Assembly: GCA_902728285.1 (NCBI GenBank)
Contig: CACVBU010001307.1
Span: forward strand, 1 to 64,000
DNA: 64,000 bases
From: Clytia hemisphaerica
Lineage: Eukaryota; Cnidaria; Hydrozoa; Leptothecata; Clytiidae
Direction of reading: 5' to 3'
Shown here: piece by piece, positions 10,596 to 25,500 of the stretch
How positions within the stretch are numbered: the first letter of the stretch is position 1
Layout: each line of letters starts with the position of its first letter
Notes under the pieces: model-generated
The model's database searches: none
Seen by the model: the letters and a program-made list of their open reading frames with translations, nothing else
Told to the model about the DNA's origin: nothing
Program-made: the position numbers and the translations under genes

Positions 10596-13500
10596 TTACT
10601 TTGACGTACCAACACACGACAAATCTTCAAATGATGACGAATTGCCGTCGACGTGTCGTTTTTCTGTTGACGTCGGCGTCGACGGTGTTTCGTTTGAAAT
10701 GTCCATAACGCTAGATTGTCGTGTAACAGAAATATGGTCACCATCTAATAGAAAAAAAAAACAGAGAAAATCGAAATTAATCAATAAGTATATATGATAA
10801 ATCATCAACTTGAAAAAGTAATTGAAGCTTTACACAAACGAGCTAACAATATCAGAACAAATTCGTTCATTAAAAGTGGTAGAGAAATCAATGTAAATCA
10901 ATCGTGTAATACAGAAATATAGGTATTGTATGTATTATACCATTATTGTTAAGGAATAATATCAATTTGTTGTTCTTTCTCCTATTTCTTACTTTATCTG
11001 ACTATGTCGCATAGCATACTAGACTACCTTATTGGTATATATTTTCGCGTGTTACAAATTTTCGCGAATCGCAAAATTTTTTCGAAAAAACGTGCTTCGC
11101 GTGTATTAAATTTCGCGATTGCAGACTTCTGGAAAATTTTCGCGTGTATTAAATTTCGCGATTCGGAATATAAAGCAAGAAAAAGAATGATTTTGCTTGA
11201 AACACAACGTTTTTGATGTAAAAATACTAACAAATTACTAAGAAAGAATTTTTCGCGTGTATTTAATTTCGCGATTTTGTAATTTTGAAAAATTTAAACA
11301 GTATTAAATTTCGCGAAAATTGACCAAAAAACTCGCGAAATTAAGTACCCGCGAAAATTTGTAACACGCGAAAATATATACCAATAAGGTAACAATTTCA
11401 TCCAAAAAATTTGACCGAAAAACAAGGTTAATGGCGTTAATTACATACCTCATCGTCCCCATAATTGGCGGCATTTATTACACCAAAGCTAAATTTTTTC
11501 CATTTTAACCCGGCCCTAATTCAATACCGATCTCTTACATCAGCCGTTATTACACCAATGACGGAATAATCATGCTAATAAGGGGCGACGTAAAAAGAGC
11601 CAATAAGCTAAAATACAAAATACTGAAATCAGAGCATCAGCACATACCTTCAGGGAAATGCAGTACTTCAAAACTATCTCTTAAATGATAGTCCATATCC
11701 GTTAGATCATCGACAGAATCTAAAGAGCGTGTCTTGGGCGGTGAAATGGCGGCCATGTTATTTGTGATCCTCTCCCTGGCGGAAATAAAAGCAAAATATA
11801 TCACAAAGTTAGCTTTCAACATTTGCCTATATTTTAAGAGATGTCAGCGGCTTTGGTCAGGCTAAGTAAACTATCGTTCTCAAAAAATACATTTGTTGTT
11901 TTAAAATCCTTCTCTTATTATACAAACCAACCTTAAATATACCAATAACGCTATGCCCGCGATTGTTCATTTATGGCCCGCCAGTGATATTTATGTCTTA
12001 GTCGAAGAAGAGGGCATACTTAACAATAAAGGGTCCATTCTATGGACAATTAAGATGAATGCTTTTTTCTACTTTTCAAAACAAAATATTGACTTTAGAA
12101 AGCAAAATCTGAAATTGTATTTAGCCCGGTTAGCTATCATTTATGCCAGCAAAATTGACGTCAAATACACTACAATGCCCTCAGAGTGAGTTATAATAGC
12201 GAGTAACATCATGAAGATGGTACGTTTTTTTCTTTTAAGTATGAATCGACCATTAGGGGTTGGTCCATTGAATGTTTGCTCTAGAATTGAGTTGAATTGC
12301 ACGCACTCTTACCTTTCTGTGCTCATGTTTTGTATTTGAGCTTTCAAGATTTCTTTCATTTCGTCATTTTCTTTATTCTTCTCGGGATCGCCATCTGTTT
12401 CTTCCGATTGCTGAAGAAAAGCAAATTAAAGTTCTCACTTGATTTTAAATTATATACCGAAATTATGTATCGACATAGGTTTGTTGAAAAAATCGAGGCA
12501 GTGTTTGTTTTGATGTGGAAGTCAGAAGATTTATAAACGCATATTTAAATGGAATAAAGTTTCACAGGGATTAGATTTCGCGATTGAGCTCATCCGCGGG
12601 GACTTAATTTCGCCGGTGGCACGATTGAGAGACAATATCTTCACGATTTTGTTTGCCTTTTACGGCCAAATCATGCATGTTGGTTGTTGAAATTCGCTTT
12701 ATTAGCGCTCCTAAGATGCCAGTAAACATTCAAAAAGGAGCTCACTTGACATTTTGAAGTTTTAATTTAAGATATTTCAATCTTTCCAAATTTCCAATCG
12801 GCCTTAATTTGGCGGATGACACCCAAATCCGAGAAATCCGCAAAATTTAAACCATTAAAGTACAAATTCATCGATAATACTTACAATGATGTCGTCCAGC
12901 TTCTCTCCTGCTGTACTTTCAGCCCTGTACAAAGCTTGTATATCATTCAGCATATCTTTCCGTGATTTCACTTGGAATTCAATCAAAATCTCTACACATC
13001 TAAAAAAAGGAGACCGGTACTAGATTGATATTACAGAGGCCCCGCGGTTTGCGTGATTGCGTGAATGGGCATTTTTGGTTGCGTGAATGCGTGAAAATTA
13101 AAAAAAAAAAGCGTGAATGCGTGAATTAAAAAAACTTGCGTGAACGTGAAAATGTACTTTTCGATTGCGTGAATGCGTGAATCTGGGCTATTTTGTGCGT
13201 GAATACGTGAATTTTCCCTTTTTTCCACCAATTATGTGCAGTTTTCTCGATTTTCCAATGTTTCCCCGATTTTTCACAAAATACTTTCCGATTTCTGAAA
13301 AATCGGATTATTGCGTGAAACTCGAGGAAAATTTGCGTGAATGCGTGAATTTCGAAAAAAAATTGCGTGATTGCGTGAATTGAAGGTCCGCTGGGGGCCT
13401 CATTACAATGAAGAAAAAAAAATATTTTAGGAAGGTATTCTAAACCTGTAGGATGAGTGGGTGGTTCCAAAAACGAGTAGATAATATTATAGAACCTTAA

Positions 13501-16500
13501 TTTTAAATGTTAAGTCGATAGACGGCAAGAGAGCTGAAAGTTTTGTGTCAAAGTACTGCATATATTTGGTTATGTAGGAATTTCTGATGCAAAACCTAAG
13601 ATATTCTTACTTTGTTTGTTTTGGCAACTGAGCTAATGATTCTAAAGGATCTGCATCCTCCGACGCCCTCAATAAACAAGGCGCCCAAACGATAGCTAGG
13701 GCGTTGGGTGACATTTTGTTGTGCTCCACTAATGAAGTTACTCTGAAAGGAAAAAAGAATCCAGTGTTCAAATAATTAAAATCATTGAGGATTGAGTAGT
13801 ACTTATTTTCGTTACAAACTCTAAAACTAAAAGTGTTTGGCCTCAATGTAAACATTCTGGGTCCCAGTCTATAGAAAAAAGATTTTATGAAATAAACGTT
13901 GGAATTGTTTTCGACCATTTGAAATTCCAGCCGAAGACTACTTTCGAAAGATAGAAATGAATACAATGATATTTCACCATGAACATCAAAATCAGTGATT
14001 AAGTATTTTCTTCTTAGACGGAAAAAAGATAACAACAAACAGATAAGCCCATTTTTTATATCTTTATGAAAAATGCCGAAATTTGGGATCTATTTTCCAA
14101 AAAAATGAGAACTTATATCCTTCTCACCTTCCTAAATGTACGATAAGTCTTTCTAATAATAATTTATTCTCTTTTGGTAAATGTTGAATCAGTTCGTAGA
14201 GCGTGGAATGAATTTCTTTCTTGTTTTCCAAGTCTAAAAAAATGAAAAATGAATAAAAAGTTCATCGCTTATGAATGAACACCCAATTCAAATCATCAAG
14301 CAAACTATGGAGAGTAAAGTAAGTTTCTAATCAACTGATGAGTGCGTAAGCAGCCCGGGGGGACACTCATATGATCTGGCCTACGTCATGTGCCGCGCTT
14401 AAGGGTTGGGTTTTCAGCATCCAGAATGCACTGTAAGTGTGTGTTCCTGTGAGATTGCACTGCAAGGGTAGAATTTTAAAACAAAATCAAAATAATTTGA
14501 TAAAGAAAAAAATTTTTACTTCTCGTTTGTTTGAAAAAGTTTCTATTGTATGATAATTACAGCTGACAAGAATATTTTTCTCAGTTTTTATTTAAAACAG
14601 AAAATTTCCCAAGCTTCTTTTTTCACACAAATTTACAGCTGAGAAATACAGTACACTATAGGGGATGGGTAAATCAAGAGGAAATGCACTGACAGGGTAT
14701 CTTTTTAGCCATATTGAACTGCATTGTAAGGGTACGATTTTGAAAAGCAGATTTTGCGCGGCAAAATTTTCGAAATCGCGTGCCCCCCCCCCGGGGTAAG
14801 CAGGCAACTCCGAGTATTGAAAAGAAATAAAACTTTTCTTTAATCTTTATGAAAGTTAAGTACATGTCATATCTCATATCTCATATCTCATATAAATTAT
14901 GGAACACCAAACGAAAGAGAACGTAGTTACCTGTAGATCGTATGAAGTCATCGTAGTAATTGAAAGGTATAATCGGTTGAGGTAGTTGACGGAAAAACAA
15001 CTTCAGTATTGACGCTAACGTGTGTGGTTTCTCATCTTCCAAGATTAATTCTTCCGCTTCTACAGTTGTAATGAGAATAAACAATAGATTCTAAAGGTTT
15101 TGTTTTTGAATAAGAGTGATATAGTATGCTTACTCGTCAATTTTAATTTACAAGCTTTTTTATATTGAATTGACACGGATGTGGAGCAAGATTGGTCAGA
15201 AAGAGGAAAGGAAAAACATTTTTTTGTTTATATCAGCATAATATAACAAAATGCAGATACTGCCCTTATATGTTACATGTGTCTGATATGAAACGGGAAC
15301 ACTTATGTAAAAATAAGACCTTTAAAAGTTTAAAACACCTAAGACACTAGGTTTGAAGGTGTTAGTTAACAAGGGTTGATCGAACGTCAATATTGTGTTC
15401 CTGTGACGAATTCAGGCGTTTGGATATCATTCTACCCTGGGATGTTGAGCCTTTTCATGCAGATTTAGACGTTAGAGCTTAATACAGTGGAGTCTCCATA
15501 TCTCGAACACGCACGGGAAACAGAAATTTATTCGGATTAGCGTAAATCACCGATTAAGCACCCGGGCGCTTGTTTAATTTTTCAGGCTCTGAGGGAGGCG
15601 CTTATTCAAGCGGGGCACTTATTCAAGCGGGGCGCTTATTTTTTTATTTCAGAAATTCGTATATCAACAAATTCGGAATCTGCTTAAACTTAACTTCAAA
15701 AAAGGATGAATAAAAGAAAAATCCAATTGACAATTTCTATCATTTTATTCTTAATCGTTTTTTTCTTTTTAAGACAATATCTTATTCAATCAATAACAAT
15801 ATCTTTGTCCTCGTCTTCATCTTCTTCAATAACAAGTTAATTTTTTTCGACTGTTAATCATCTGAAGAGAAATTCTTATCCCGGAAATTAGCCTATGCCA
15901 CCAATTCGAATAAGTGCCCCTCCCTGGAGGGGGGCGCTTATTCAAAGGGGGGCGCTTATTCGAGCGGGGCGCTTATAAAATTATTTTAACTAAATGGGGG
16001 GCGCTTATTCGAGCGGGGCGATAATTCAAGCGGGGCGCTTAATCGGTGATTTACGGTATGGAAGTTTCGAGTAATTGAGATTTGTTTATTAGGCATTATC
16101 AACTGAAGAGACCAGAAAATTTGTTCGAGTTGAGGAGACATGCGAGTTATGAAGACTCTACTGTACACGTGAAACATCTTACGAGAGGATTGGGTTTTAG
16201 TTAACAAGGGTTGATTTGAACGTAGCATGTCTGTTCATGTGACGACTTCAGACTTTTTCATATCATTTTACCCTGTTAAACTCGAACTCAATCCCCTCTC
16301 CCCCATCTCATACACGGATTTTGACGTAAGGATTGATAAACACATGGCTACAGCGTCATCAAAAATAAACGCAAAGCCAATTCCAGTCAGAAGTATACTC
16401 TAGTCTAATATTTTTGTCTTAGGTACTTCTGATTACAAGCTATTTAATGAAGTCCGAACGAAAGTCATTGTAAAAAACAGGATCTGGTAAATTGTTTCAA

Positions 16501-19500
16501 CTTTATCGTCAAGTTTTCTGTTGTCCGATAAAAGACAAGTTGCAATTTGCATACTTTTTGACCACGTTGTCATATTCGACTTTTGAGACTAGTTTATTTT
16601 CAAGTCACGTGATTAAAAATATGCAAAGCTATGACGTACGAAAGCTCTTAACTGTTACCAATAGAAAGAAACAAAAGCTTTCCGGACCGGGGTTTTTTAT
16701 AAATGTTTGCACTTACCGGTAGACGTCAGGACGCTTTTCAAATTATTGATTGCTGCTTGTGGTCCAGGTTTTCTGTATATTCCTAACGTGTATAGACCTA
16801 AATGAATGGGTAGAAAAAACAATAGGTTGAATGAACATTGTGATTTGACTCCCGTGAAAATTGTGAAACGAATCGACAGTGTACTGGTGATGCAGAGAAA
16901 TGTCGCTTATTCAAACTTCTTTTCTCGAATCTTTCGATAATTCGATATAACTTTCGGTTACCATCAGCAGGAGATTAAAAAAAAAACCTCTCCATAGTTC
17001 GAATCTTTCTGTAATTCGAACAAATTAGATCTCCTGGACAAGTCCGAATTAGTGAGAGTTGACTGTAACTTCTTATTCATGATACGCACCATTGCAATGT
17101 CTTCCGTTCCACCCAGTAGCTGATTGGTTGAAAGTGACGTATTGACTGCTTTTACGTCACTTCCAACCAATGAGCTATTGGTTCCATGACGTAATGTCAG
17201 AAGACATTGCAGTGGTGCATATCACGAATTGGAAATATATAAAGCCCATAATAAAAGTTTTATTTCATACCTCTTTTTTCGATTTCGATCATGAGTTTTA
17301 TGACAGTTTCTGGTATAGGATTATTTGGACTAGTCAATTCTGACATGGGCGTTCCAAATAGCTAAAGAATGTAAAATAAGTATAATAATAAATGAAATTG
17401 TAAAGTACAAAAATATGATTTCTTCAGAGTATCAAAGATTTAAGTTTGGTGGGAAAGTAACGAAGAGTGGTATGTTAGATTGGAAACCATTCTTAAATAC
17501 AGATATTCTCAGATGCCTAATATTTTTTCGATTTTATTCCACCCCTCCGTAGACCTTATTAGGACCCCCCGTTTTTTAATTTTTGAAATATTTAGCTATG
17601 TTAGCGGATATCAAAACACATTAGGCATCATTATTAAAACCGTATACACAAATCTTAGATTTATCGCACGCCAAGAACAACACTTTGTTAGCTCACAAGG
17701 CTAACAAAAGGTCTCTTATTTTGCTCTGATCAACCTGATTCTAGCCTATATTTATATTATACCCCAATTTTAGGGCTTTCAGAAGTACAATATAAGTAAT
17801 TATTACACTCCGGCAATTAAGATCCTCCGTTTATTCAAATTTGAAAAAATCTTTACTCCACCCTTTTATTTTGAACCCCCCCCCCAGTTTATTAGGCACC
17901 CGAAAGAACATTGAGACATTCTAGCAAGAAAAAGATTACTCAAAATCAGTGTTGCAACTAGGTTTTGTGAATATGGACGGAAACCTTAGGATTAGATGGT
18001 CATTTGAACCAAAACCCTCTTACTGGCAAGAGGGAAATGATATATTTGTATCTCAACTGGACGGATATCCGTCTACAGACGGAAAAGTTGCAACACTGCA
18101 AAACGCTTACCGTTGAAGGGCCACAAAGTGAAGGTCGCCTCCCTTTACAGGTCTTTGGGTATTTACTATGACACTTTTTATGACAAGTGAACGCGCAAGC
18201 TAAAAGTTACAAGAAAAAGGAATAAAAGAATAATATAATAAAAATCCCAGTTGCCACCATTCAATAATAGAAAGTATACCAAAACATGCTTTTCTCATGG
18301 GACCATTTTTTCGTAAAAATATTATTTTCAAGGAATTTATACACTTTTTACCTTGGCAAACCAAGCCTTTATCGTAGATGTAGGAATTGCAATATTCGCA
18401 GTAAGTGCGTATGTTGAAATTTTGAAATGTATAAACGTGTCCTTTGTGCTCCTGAAAAAAAACAACATAAAAAATACAAATTAAAAGATTTATGTTAAAT
18501 TGAATTTCAATCAATTTCCATTCGATCGGATTAGGTATCAATAATTTTTTTTTGCTGGGTTGGGGAGTATAGCCCCGGCGACGTAGCAAGGAAGATGATA
18601 CAACCAGATAGATAACATAACTTACGTAAAATTCAGCCGTTTTCCTTCGTTTTTTCTTTACATGTTTTATATTCGACCTCTGAGAAAAATAAAGAAATAA
18701 GATTTATCTCTGTCAGCGCATGTTTTCCATCTTCCATGAGACATGAAAACGATTTAAAAATTGATCAAAACAATTTTGAAAATATGGTCAATCCAGTAGT
18801 TTTCAATAAAGAAGATAGAGTACATTTTTTGATTTAGAACATAATAAAAACGTCCAAAATTTTTGAAGCTTTCGTATGTTCTTAACATTTCAGTTTTAAG
18901 CCTTAAAATGTTCTTAAAATGTTCTTCGTTTCACCATTTTGTGAGTATTTTGTGCCATTTTCTAAAAAATTTGAGTATTTTAAGAGTCCATGAATCCTTC
19001 AAATGTTATTAAATCCAAATCTAGATGTTCTTATATAGTTTGTTCTTATAAAAAAACGTGTTGAGTGAAACATAGTACATACCGTCTTCACGACCAGTTT
19101 ATCCCTAAAAAACAACAAAAGAAAATTAAAATCAGAAAATCATGAAGTAGTTTCTACCTGTGAAATAATTTAAAGGGGTTTACTCCATAAAAATTTCTTT
19201 TGATCCAAATTAAAAACTTCTCGGTCAGTTAGATCTCAAAACGAAATGGATGTTCAATTTTCGCGAAGTTTTCTGGATTTATTTTCACGAACTATAGCAA
19301 TTACAAAAATTTCTGGAGCAATTTTTCGTAAAAAATACAAAACAGACAGTGTATTCTTGACCGAGAATCTAATATGCAATTTAGGGTGGGTTAAATTTTG
19401 CGAGTCAGCAATTTCACGTGATGTCTTGAGATTTACTTTTGTGAGAAAAAAGGCAAAAAATTCGAGAAATTCGTGAAAATTAATCCGATTAAATCAAGTT

Positions 19501-22500
19501 ATCTCGATAATGGAAAAGGTTGTATGGAAATTCAAATAGGATCGAATTTTACACTTGAAAAAATTTACTTGTTCTTTTGGAACTCTTCCAGAATTCCTCG
19601 GAAAAGGTTGACGCCCATGACAGAAAATTCTTTAGAGACACCCGAATCCGCCTGGTTGATGATTTGCTCGAGCGTCTCTTGGAAGCCATGAACCAAGTCA
19701 TTGAATTTCAGTAGAATCTCTTCTTTGCGCTGAAATTGGGAATCACATAGTATAAGCATCAAGAAATCTTTTCTTGAAAAATCCATTTCCCCCCTAATAT
19801 CAGTGTTGATGTGAGCTTTTTCTGAGCATGGTGGCAGCCTTTCCAACCATAAACATTGATACTAGGGGGGGAGGGAATTCTTGCCACAATATTTATTCAA
19901 GATTCTAGATCGTTTAATTTCAGTGGCGATTTTTAATACTTAAAATTAAAAAAAATCATAGATTTACTGACTGAGATTAAATTGGCAAATTCAGCTCCTA
20001 AGTACAAAGTACATTTGACTGTTTAAGGGACAAGCGAATCACATGTTGATAAAAACTTAAATATACTCCAAGTTCAAAACTCTTACATTGACAGAAGCGT
20101 TAGCACACGTGAATAACAAATTTCCGTGATATTTATGTAACGCGTGTTTGAAAGTGACGTCAGCACCCGAATCGTTCTTCTTCTCAGGGTCAGGTTTGTT
20201 CATATCTGCTACCTAAAATTTATAAAGATTACAGTTGAATACAAGTGTAAATGTTTGAAATAAAGTCAACGTTTATTCATTGATAACGTCATAAATCAGC
20301 CGCAGTGGCCCGTAACTTTTATTGACTTGATTTTCAAATAAACCTGTAAGCAAAAATGGAGGCCCGGAATCTTCGAGTTAGAAAACTTCGATTAAGCAAT
20401 TTTCGAGTTAGCTAAATTATGACGTCACTCGACTCTAACTCAATTTTTCATTTTTAAAAAAGGATTAGAAATTTTAAATTAGAATTTTAAAGTTAGAATT
20501 AACTCGAATATTTTTTTCTCGAGGCTTCGTGAAAAAAGAAACAGAGTTAGCTAACTCGAAAATCCTTTTTTGAAAAATCGAGCTAGAGTCAAGTGACGTC
20601 ATAATTTGCACTTTTATGAAGTCATAATTTAGCTAACTTTCGATTTTGAGAAATAAAGACTCGAATGAGGTTTTTCTTGAGGTTTTTTGAGGTTTTTCGT
20701 CGTGTCCAGTGTGTCATACATACCTTTTTCATGAGGAATCCATTAAGTGCTTCCAGCTCGACTTCACCATTAGCAACGTAATCATTTTCAGCCGTTGTCA
20801 AAGATCGTCTGTGACTTCGTTTGTCTGAAAGAGACGAGTAGCGTTTGATGAGGTGGCGAATTCTTCACAACGAAAAAAAACATTTGATGTACCTTTTAAC
20901 CAATGAGGTTTCGTCATTTCGAGAGGAAACAAGCACTGTGGTCCAATTCGCTAAAAGAATCTTTTACTGAAAACACCCAATTTATCATTCACGAATTTCT
21001 GACATGGCTGGAACGGGGAGGGGAGAGAATGCTCTTGATTGATCAAATGGCCGGTATCGAGCTGTTTTCTACTTATATAGATGGCACATTATTTTCTTCA
21101 GCTAGGAAGCTAGAAGCTCCATCTAGCGTTTTATACACGATTTCCGTGTCACAAGGGGCCCTAGGAACAATGGCGAAACATGAAATACAGACAATATAAA
21201 TGAGCCCCCATTCCAGCCTTGTCCATTAACTTACCTTTGGGAGTATCTCTTCTCGACCCTTTCCTCGTGAGTGTAAACAACCCAGCAAGCCCCGTTGCTT
21301 TTGGTGTATTCGAAGACCCATGGTGATGGCCACTAGAATGTGACGCCGGCGTCGTAATGCCAGTTGTCGTGTTCTTAACCACATTGACAGGTTGTAAAAG
21401 TTCACTACTGGTCGGCGCTGTAATCATTTCAAAGTCCTCGGCTTCTCTAGACTTCCTTAAGTGTATACTAGATTTACTTTTGTCTTTATGAGTGAACGAT
21501 AAGCGTCTATAGAATTTTTGCCGTCGACTTTCATCGTTACTGTCTTTGTGTCTTAATTTCACCAAATTTGCTTTCTTTTCCTCCGGTGGTGCTTCAATGT
21601 CCGACGTTTTAAATACAGATTCGAAATTTCCTATCTCTTCATATAAATGACCGTCAGAGCGTCCGGTTTTGACTTCTGGTGGTTGGACGGGCGGTTGAGA
21701 GGGAGGTTTAGAAGGCACTTCTACGGGCGCTTTATTTTCTTTTAGCTTAACGCCAACGTTTTTAACTGATTCCAATTCGTCATCGGTAGAAGGTTCTTTT
21801 TGCGAATCGCTGAACATTGTATCTTTCAGTAAATCACCCATCATATTGTCCGCCTTCTCCCTGGAATAAGAGGTTGGTAAACTTGGATATAAGGAGTTCT
21901 AAAAATCCATAATCGAACTAAAGTTGACATTCTCTAATTCGATCTTTAAGAAGAATTGGATTTTCATTGAATAAGGGAGCGTATCGAAAAGCAGAGCATC
22001 GTTTATGAGTGTTTCTTCAAAATTATCGAATGTTCGGCCATATCGAATAATAGAACGTCGAATTAGAGAGCGTCAACTGTATAACCGTTACATTAATAAA
22101 ATGTAAACGAGTAATTTTTTAATGTGAGAAATTTTCGCGATCAGAAAAATTGACCAAACCCTCTTCCTACGACGATCAGATTCTTATATTTCTTCTTTTA
22201 CAACGTTTCGAAAATTTAATTTCCGTAAAATGAATGAATTCAATTCGCAGAATTAAATCCCATCAAATCACACGGGAGTTTGCGAATGATCTAATTCTTG
22301 AAAATTTCTTACATTACAAGCACGATAGACCATTTAACGGTCGAAAGGAATTATGGGTAATCAGGACCACCACGCTCTGATAACGGAAGCCGATATGAGA
22401 CCATGTTCAGACGTTGCGGTTCCATATTGTTCCGAAACGAAACGGTTCCGAAAGTGTGACCGTCAAAATTGGAAACGTTAAAAAAGAAGACGTCACAAAG

Positions 22501-25500
22501 CAAAACAGATCAAAACGGTTTCGCTCCACTATAAACTTCGGAACGAAGCTGCTTCGTTTTCTTGATTCGAAACGTTCCGAAACCAATATGAGCACAATCG
22601 ATCTGAGAATAGGCCATTTCACAGTCGAAATGGATCATGGGTAATCAGGACTGATTGCGCCTCCATTACGGCTTCCCGTTGGCTAGACGCAAAAATCTTC
22701 AATTTTTTTCAAAACTTTAGACCAATAGTAAGTCGTTATTAGCGCGCAGTGGTACTGATTACCCATTACGCTTTGCGACTGTGAAATGGCCTATAATAGA
22801 CCTTTTCATAAATTACGTCACGAGCAACATTTACCTCGTTTTCAAATTAATTTTCAATTTCATAGAAATTTACTCTATTTATAAAAGAAAAACTTAAAAA
22901 CTCAAGGGATTTAATTCCCTTGGTAACGGTTTTAAAATGAGGCAATGGTTGCACTCAAAATTATTTATGAAAAGGCCTTATTGTGATAACACCATGTTGG
23001 AAAATAGGAGAGGGTGGGTGAAGAGAAGCGTGCTGTTGATTATCGAATGTTAACCATTAGTAGATTGTATGTATGTGTATGTGTGTGGCTAAATTCATTC
23101 CATTAATGTGTTTTTTTGTTGTTGTTTTATAACATGCGATCATGCTTTGGCGAATTGATTCGTTGCAATATCAAATCATTTTTGTATTGCTTTCTTAGTG
23201 AAAAGCCGGAATATGTTCTCTTTACTATCTCGGATGATGTTACATCATAACAAATTGGCTTGTAACTGACTTTTTTAAGCAATTTAACTAGATGAAAATT
23301 CAGTCCAAGAAAAACTCAACCCGAGAGGAAATTAAGCTCAATGGAAAACCGTCTTATAGCCAAATAGTTATGGGAACGGGAAGTACCATCATCCGTGTTT
23401 TTAAATTTTTTGGACTTTCTTAAGAATGGGCTCTTCCAGAAAAAATCTGTTCATGGGGGGTGGAGGATATATTATTATTTTCATGAATTACCCCTGGACA
23501 TTTTGATTTTTAACCCCCTGGACACGGGTTATACCCCTGGACAAACATCAAATCAACCCCTGGACAAACATCAAATCAACCCCGTGGACACAAAAAATTA
23601 CCCCTGGACATTGGAATTTACCCCCCTGGACATTGCAATTTTTTGGCTTTTTTTCAATACCCCTGGACAATTCTTCATCCTCCACCCCCAATGAACGGAC
23701 TTTTTCTGGAAGAGCCCAATGAGTATGTGTATAATTGTATGTATTTATATGATTGAAGCATGCATGAAAATTAGTAAACAAAATTTTAGATGTTTTTTAT
23801 GGGTTCAAATACGAGAGGCCCTTACGTAATGGTTTTTCTATGAGGCGAGTAAGGGGAGCCAACAGCACATGTGATGGTAACAGTCGGTGGATCAACAACA
23901 CCACCCTCAAGGGCGTGGGTGGAATCGAAGGGTAGACCGGGCGGTAGGTCGGGCGGATCTCTTCTTTGAGATGGCGGTAGTGGCGGTTGTTGGATGGGTT
24001 CTTTAGTAAGATGTTGAGTCTCATCACTTTTATCAGACTTTTCGCTGCAAGTAAGTTTGATAATTTTGAAGAAATTTGCTTTCGGAAAATATGGTCTTTA
24101 ATTTATCAAAATGCGATTGATTCCTACTTAAAGATTAAATGGTATGGTTGGGGTTATATGCACCAAGACTGTCAACGAAAGTTTGCTGGTTCTTTTTTAG
24201 TTAGGTGCAAGGTAAGAAAAGTGCTGGTTAAGAAAACAAGCTATGTACAGTTGAGGTGTTGAATGTGCTGAACATGGTACGACATAATAGAATAAATAAA
24301 GAAGAAATTTCCTCTTAAAATAGCTAGGGTACCTGATCGCTTTTGTCTCTTCGGCTTCCTTACGTTCTGCTAGTAACTTAGGATAGCTAAAAAGGAATAA
24401 TCAGGAACAGTTAATGACTAGTAATTCCAAAAGGATCAGAAAAGTATGTATGTAAAAGTTTTTTTATTGGAAATGATTTCTCGTAGGAGATCATGGTATG
24501 ATTTTGTTAGAATCAGAAGGATGCTAGCAGCCTAGACAAGAGTTACATGAAACCCGTACCGAATCTGATCAATCAAGGAAAGTTTCCCAGTGAAAAAAGC
24601 TTACTCATTCCTGCACTTGTAGCCTCTCCATATGCTTTGCAATTTGATGACGTTCCTTTTAAATCGATTAAACTTGTTCGGTTTCCGAGCTGCAGTCTGT
24701 TCGTGAGTTCTCCAAAAGTTTTGAATACGCCGTGCGGACCTGTTACGTAGCCGCGTCTCTTGGTAATATACGTATTCACGTCGACACACAAAACCACGCC
24801 AATATTTCTGTACATTTGTGAAAAAGGTGCGAATAAAATAGTTTATATGGAAATGTTTCAGTAGATTTGCAGTGTCAGAAAGGTGAATACATCTATTATA
24901 TGAGAAGATCAAAACTTGTTATTGTGAAGACCAAAAAGACGCATTTGGCTAGCATATACTAGACACCACCCGCATTCTTTCTACGCAATTAACATCTATT
25001 CCACTTTGCGACTTTTTTACGGGCTCCAAACGTTCGATTTGCGAGACAACTTTAAGCTTCGTTCCTGCAGTAGGGAAAAATCGAATTGCGCCAGGACACT
25101 TGAAAGGGTTCGTTTTTCAGAAAATCGTCAAAGTGGAACTCACCAAGAAACGAGTTGGAACATCCCGTTTGGTGAGGTGCTCCCTAACATTTAACAAGCT
25201 TCATGGTTTTTCTTGCGTTGGACTTTAGAGTAGCCCGAATCGTGAAAATGCGTTCTCTACTCATACATCATAATAAAGCGAAATCCTTGAAAATTACCTG
25301 TATAATAATGGCGCTAGAGATTTCCAGCTCTTTCAGTTTCCGCAGGTATCTCCTGTGATACCACACTTGTATAGTTGTGGCCGCGCGGTCAACCGCTTGT
25401 TGCATTTTGTCACGTAGTAGTTGGTATTGTGACTCGCGCATGAAAACTTTGTTGGCGCCCACTTGGAACTCGTCCGTGTCTAAACCAAGGTCTGTCAACA

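Larger units (their letters stand above)
15360..16310. repeat. direct repeat pair of about 75-110 bp flanking nested MITEs
   Basis: Sequence starting TTAGTTAACAAGGGTTGAT is found at 15362 and again at 16197. Both copies continue through a GTTC.TGTGACGA motif to ATATCATT.TACCCTG. The two copies flank the nested MITE pair at 15485-16163, as if a segment was duplicated around it. Confidence 0.6.
13611..17361 (-). other. MYO9: myosin IX RhoGAP domain (exons 32-36)
   Basis: Exon 32 begins [10 protein letters not shown], exon 33 has the arginine-finger loop LGIYRKPG (Arg about residue 1621), exon 34 has [19 protein letters not shown], exon 35 has [16 protein letters not shown] and exon 36 has [17 protein letters not shown]. 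These are the ordered signature blocks of RhoGAP domains, including the catalytic arginine and the later N-P.LAIVWAP helix. The domain should accelerate GTP hydrolysis by Rho. Confidence 0.92.

Noticed and set aside
13126-13470. Overlapping open frames on both strands with repeated HAFTQ/CVN words
   Set aside because: They are translations of the GCGTGAATGCGTGAA repeat within the MITE at 13036-13401.
21161-21234. Extension of myosin exon 24 beyond 21235 (the open frame continues)
   Set aside because: A strong GTAAGT donor at 21234 joins exon 25 in frame; the extra codons are intronic read-through.
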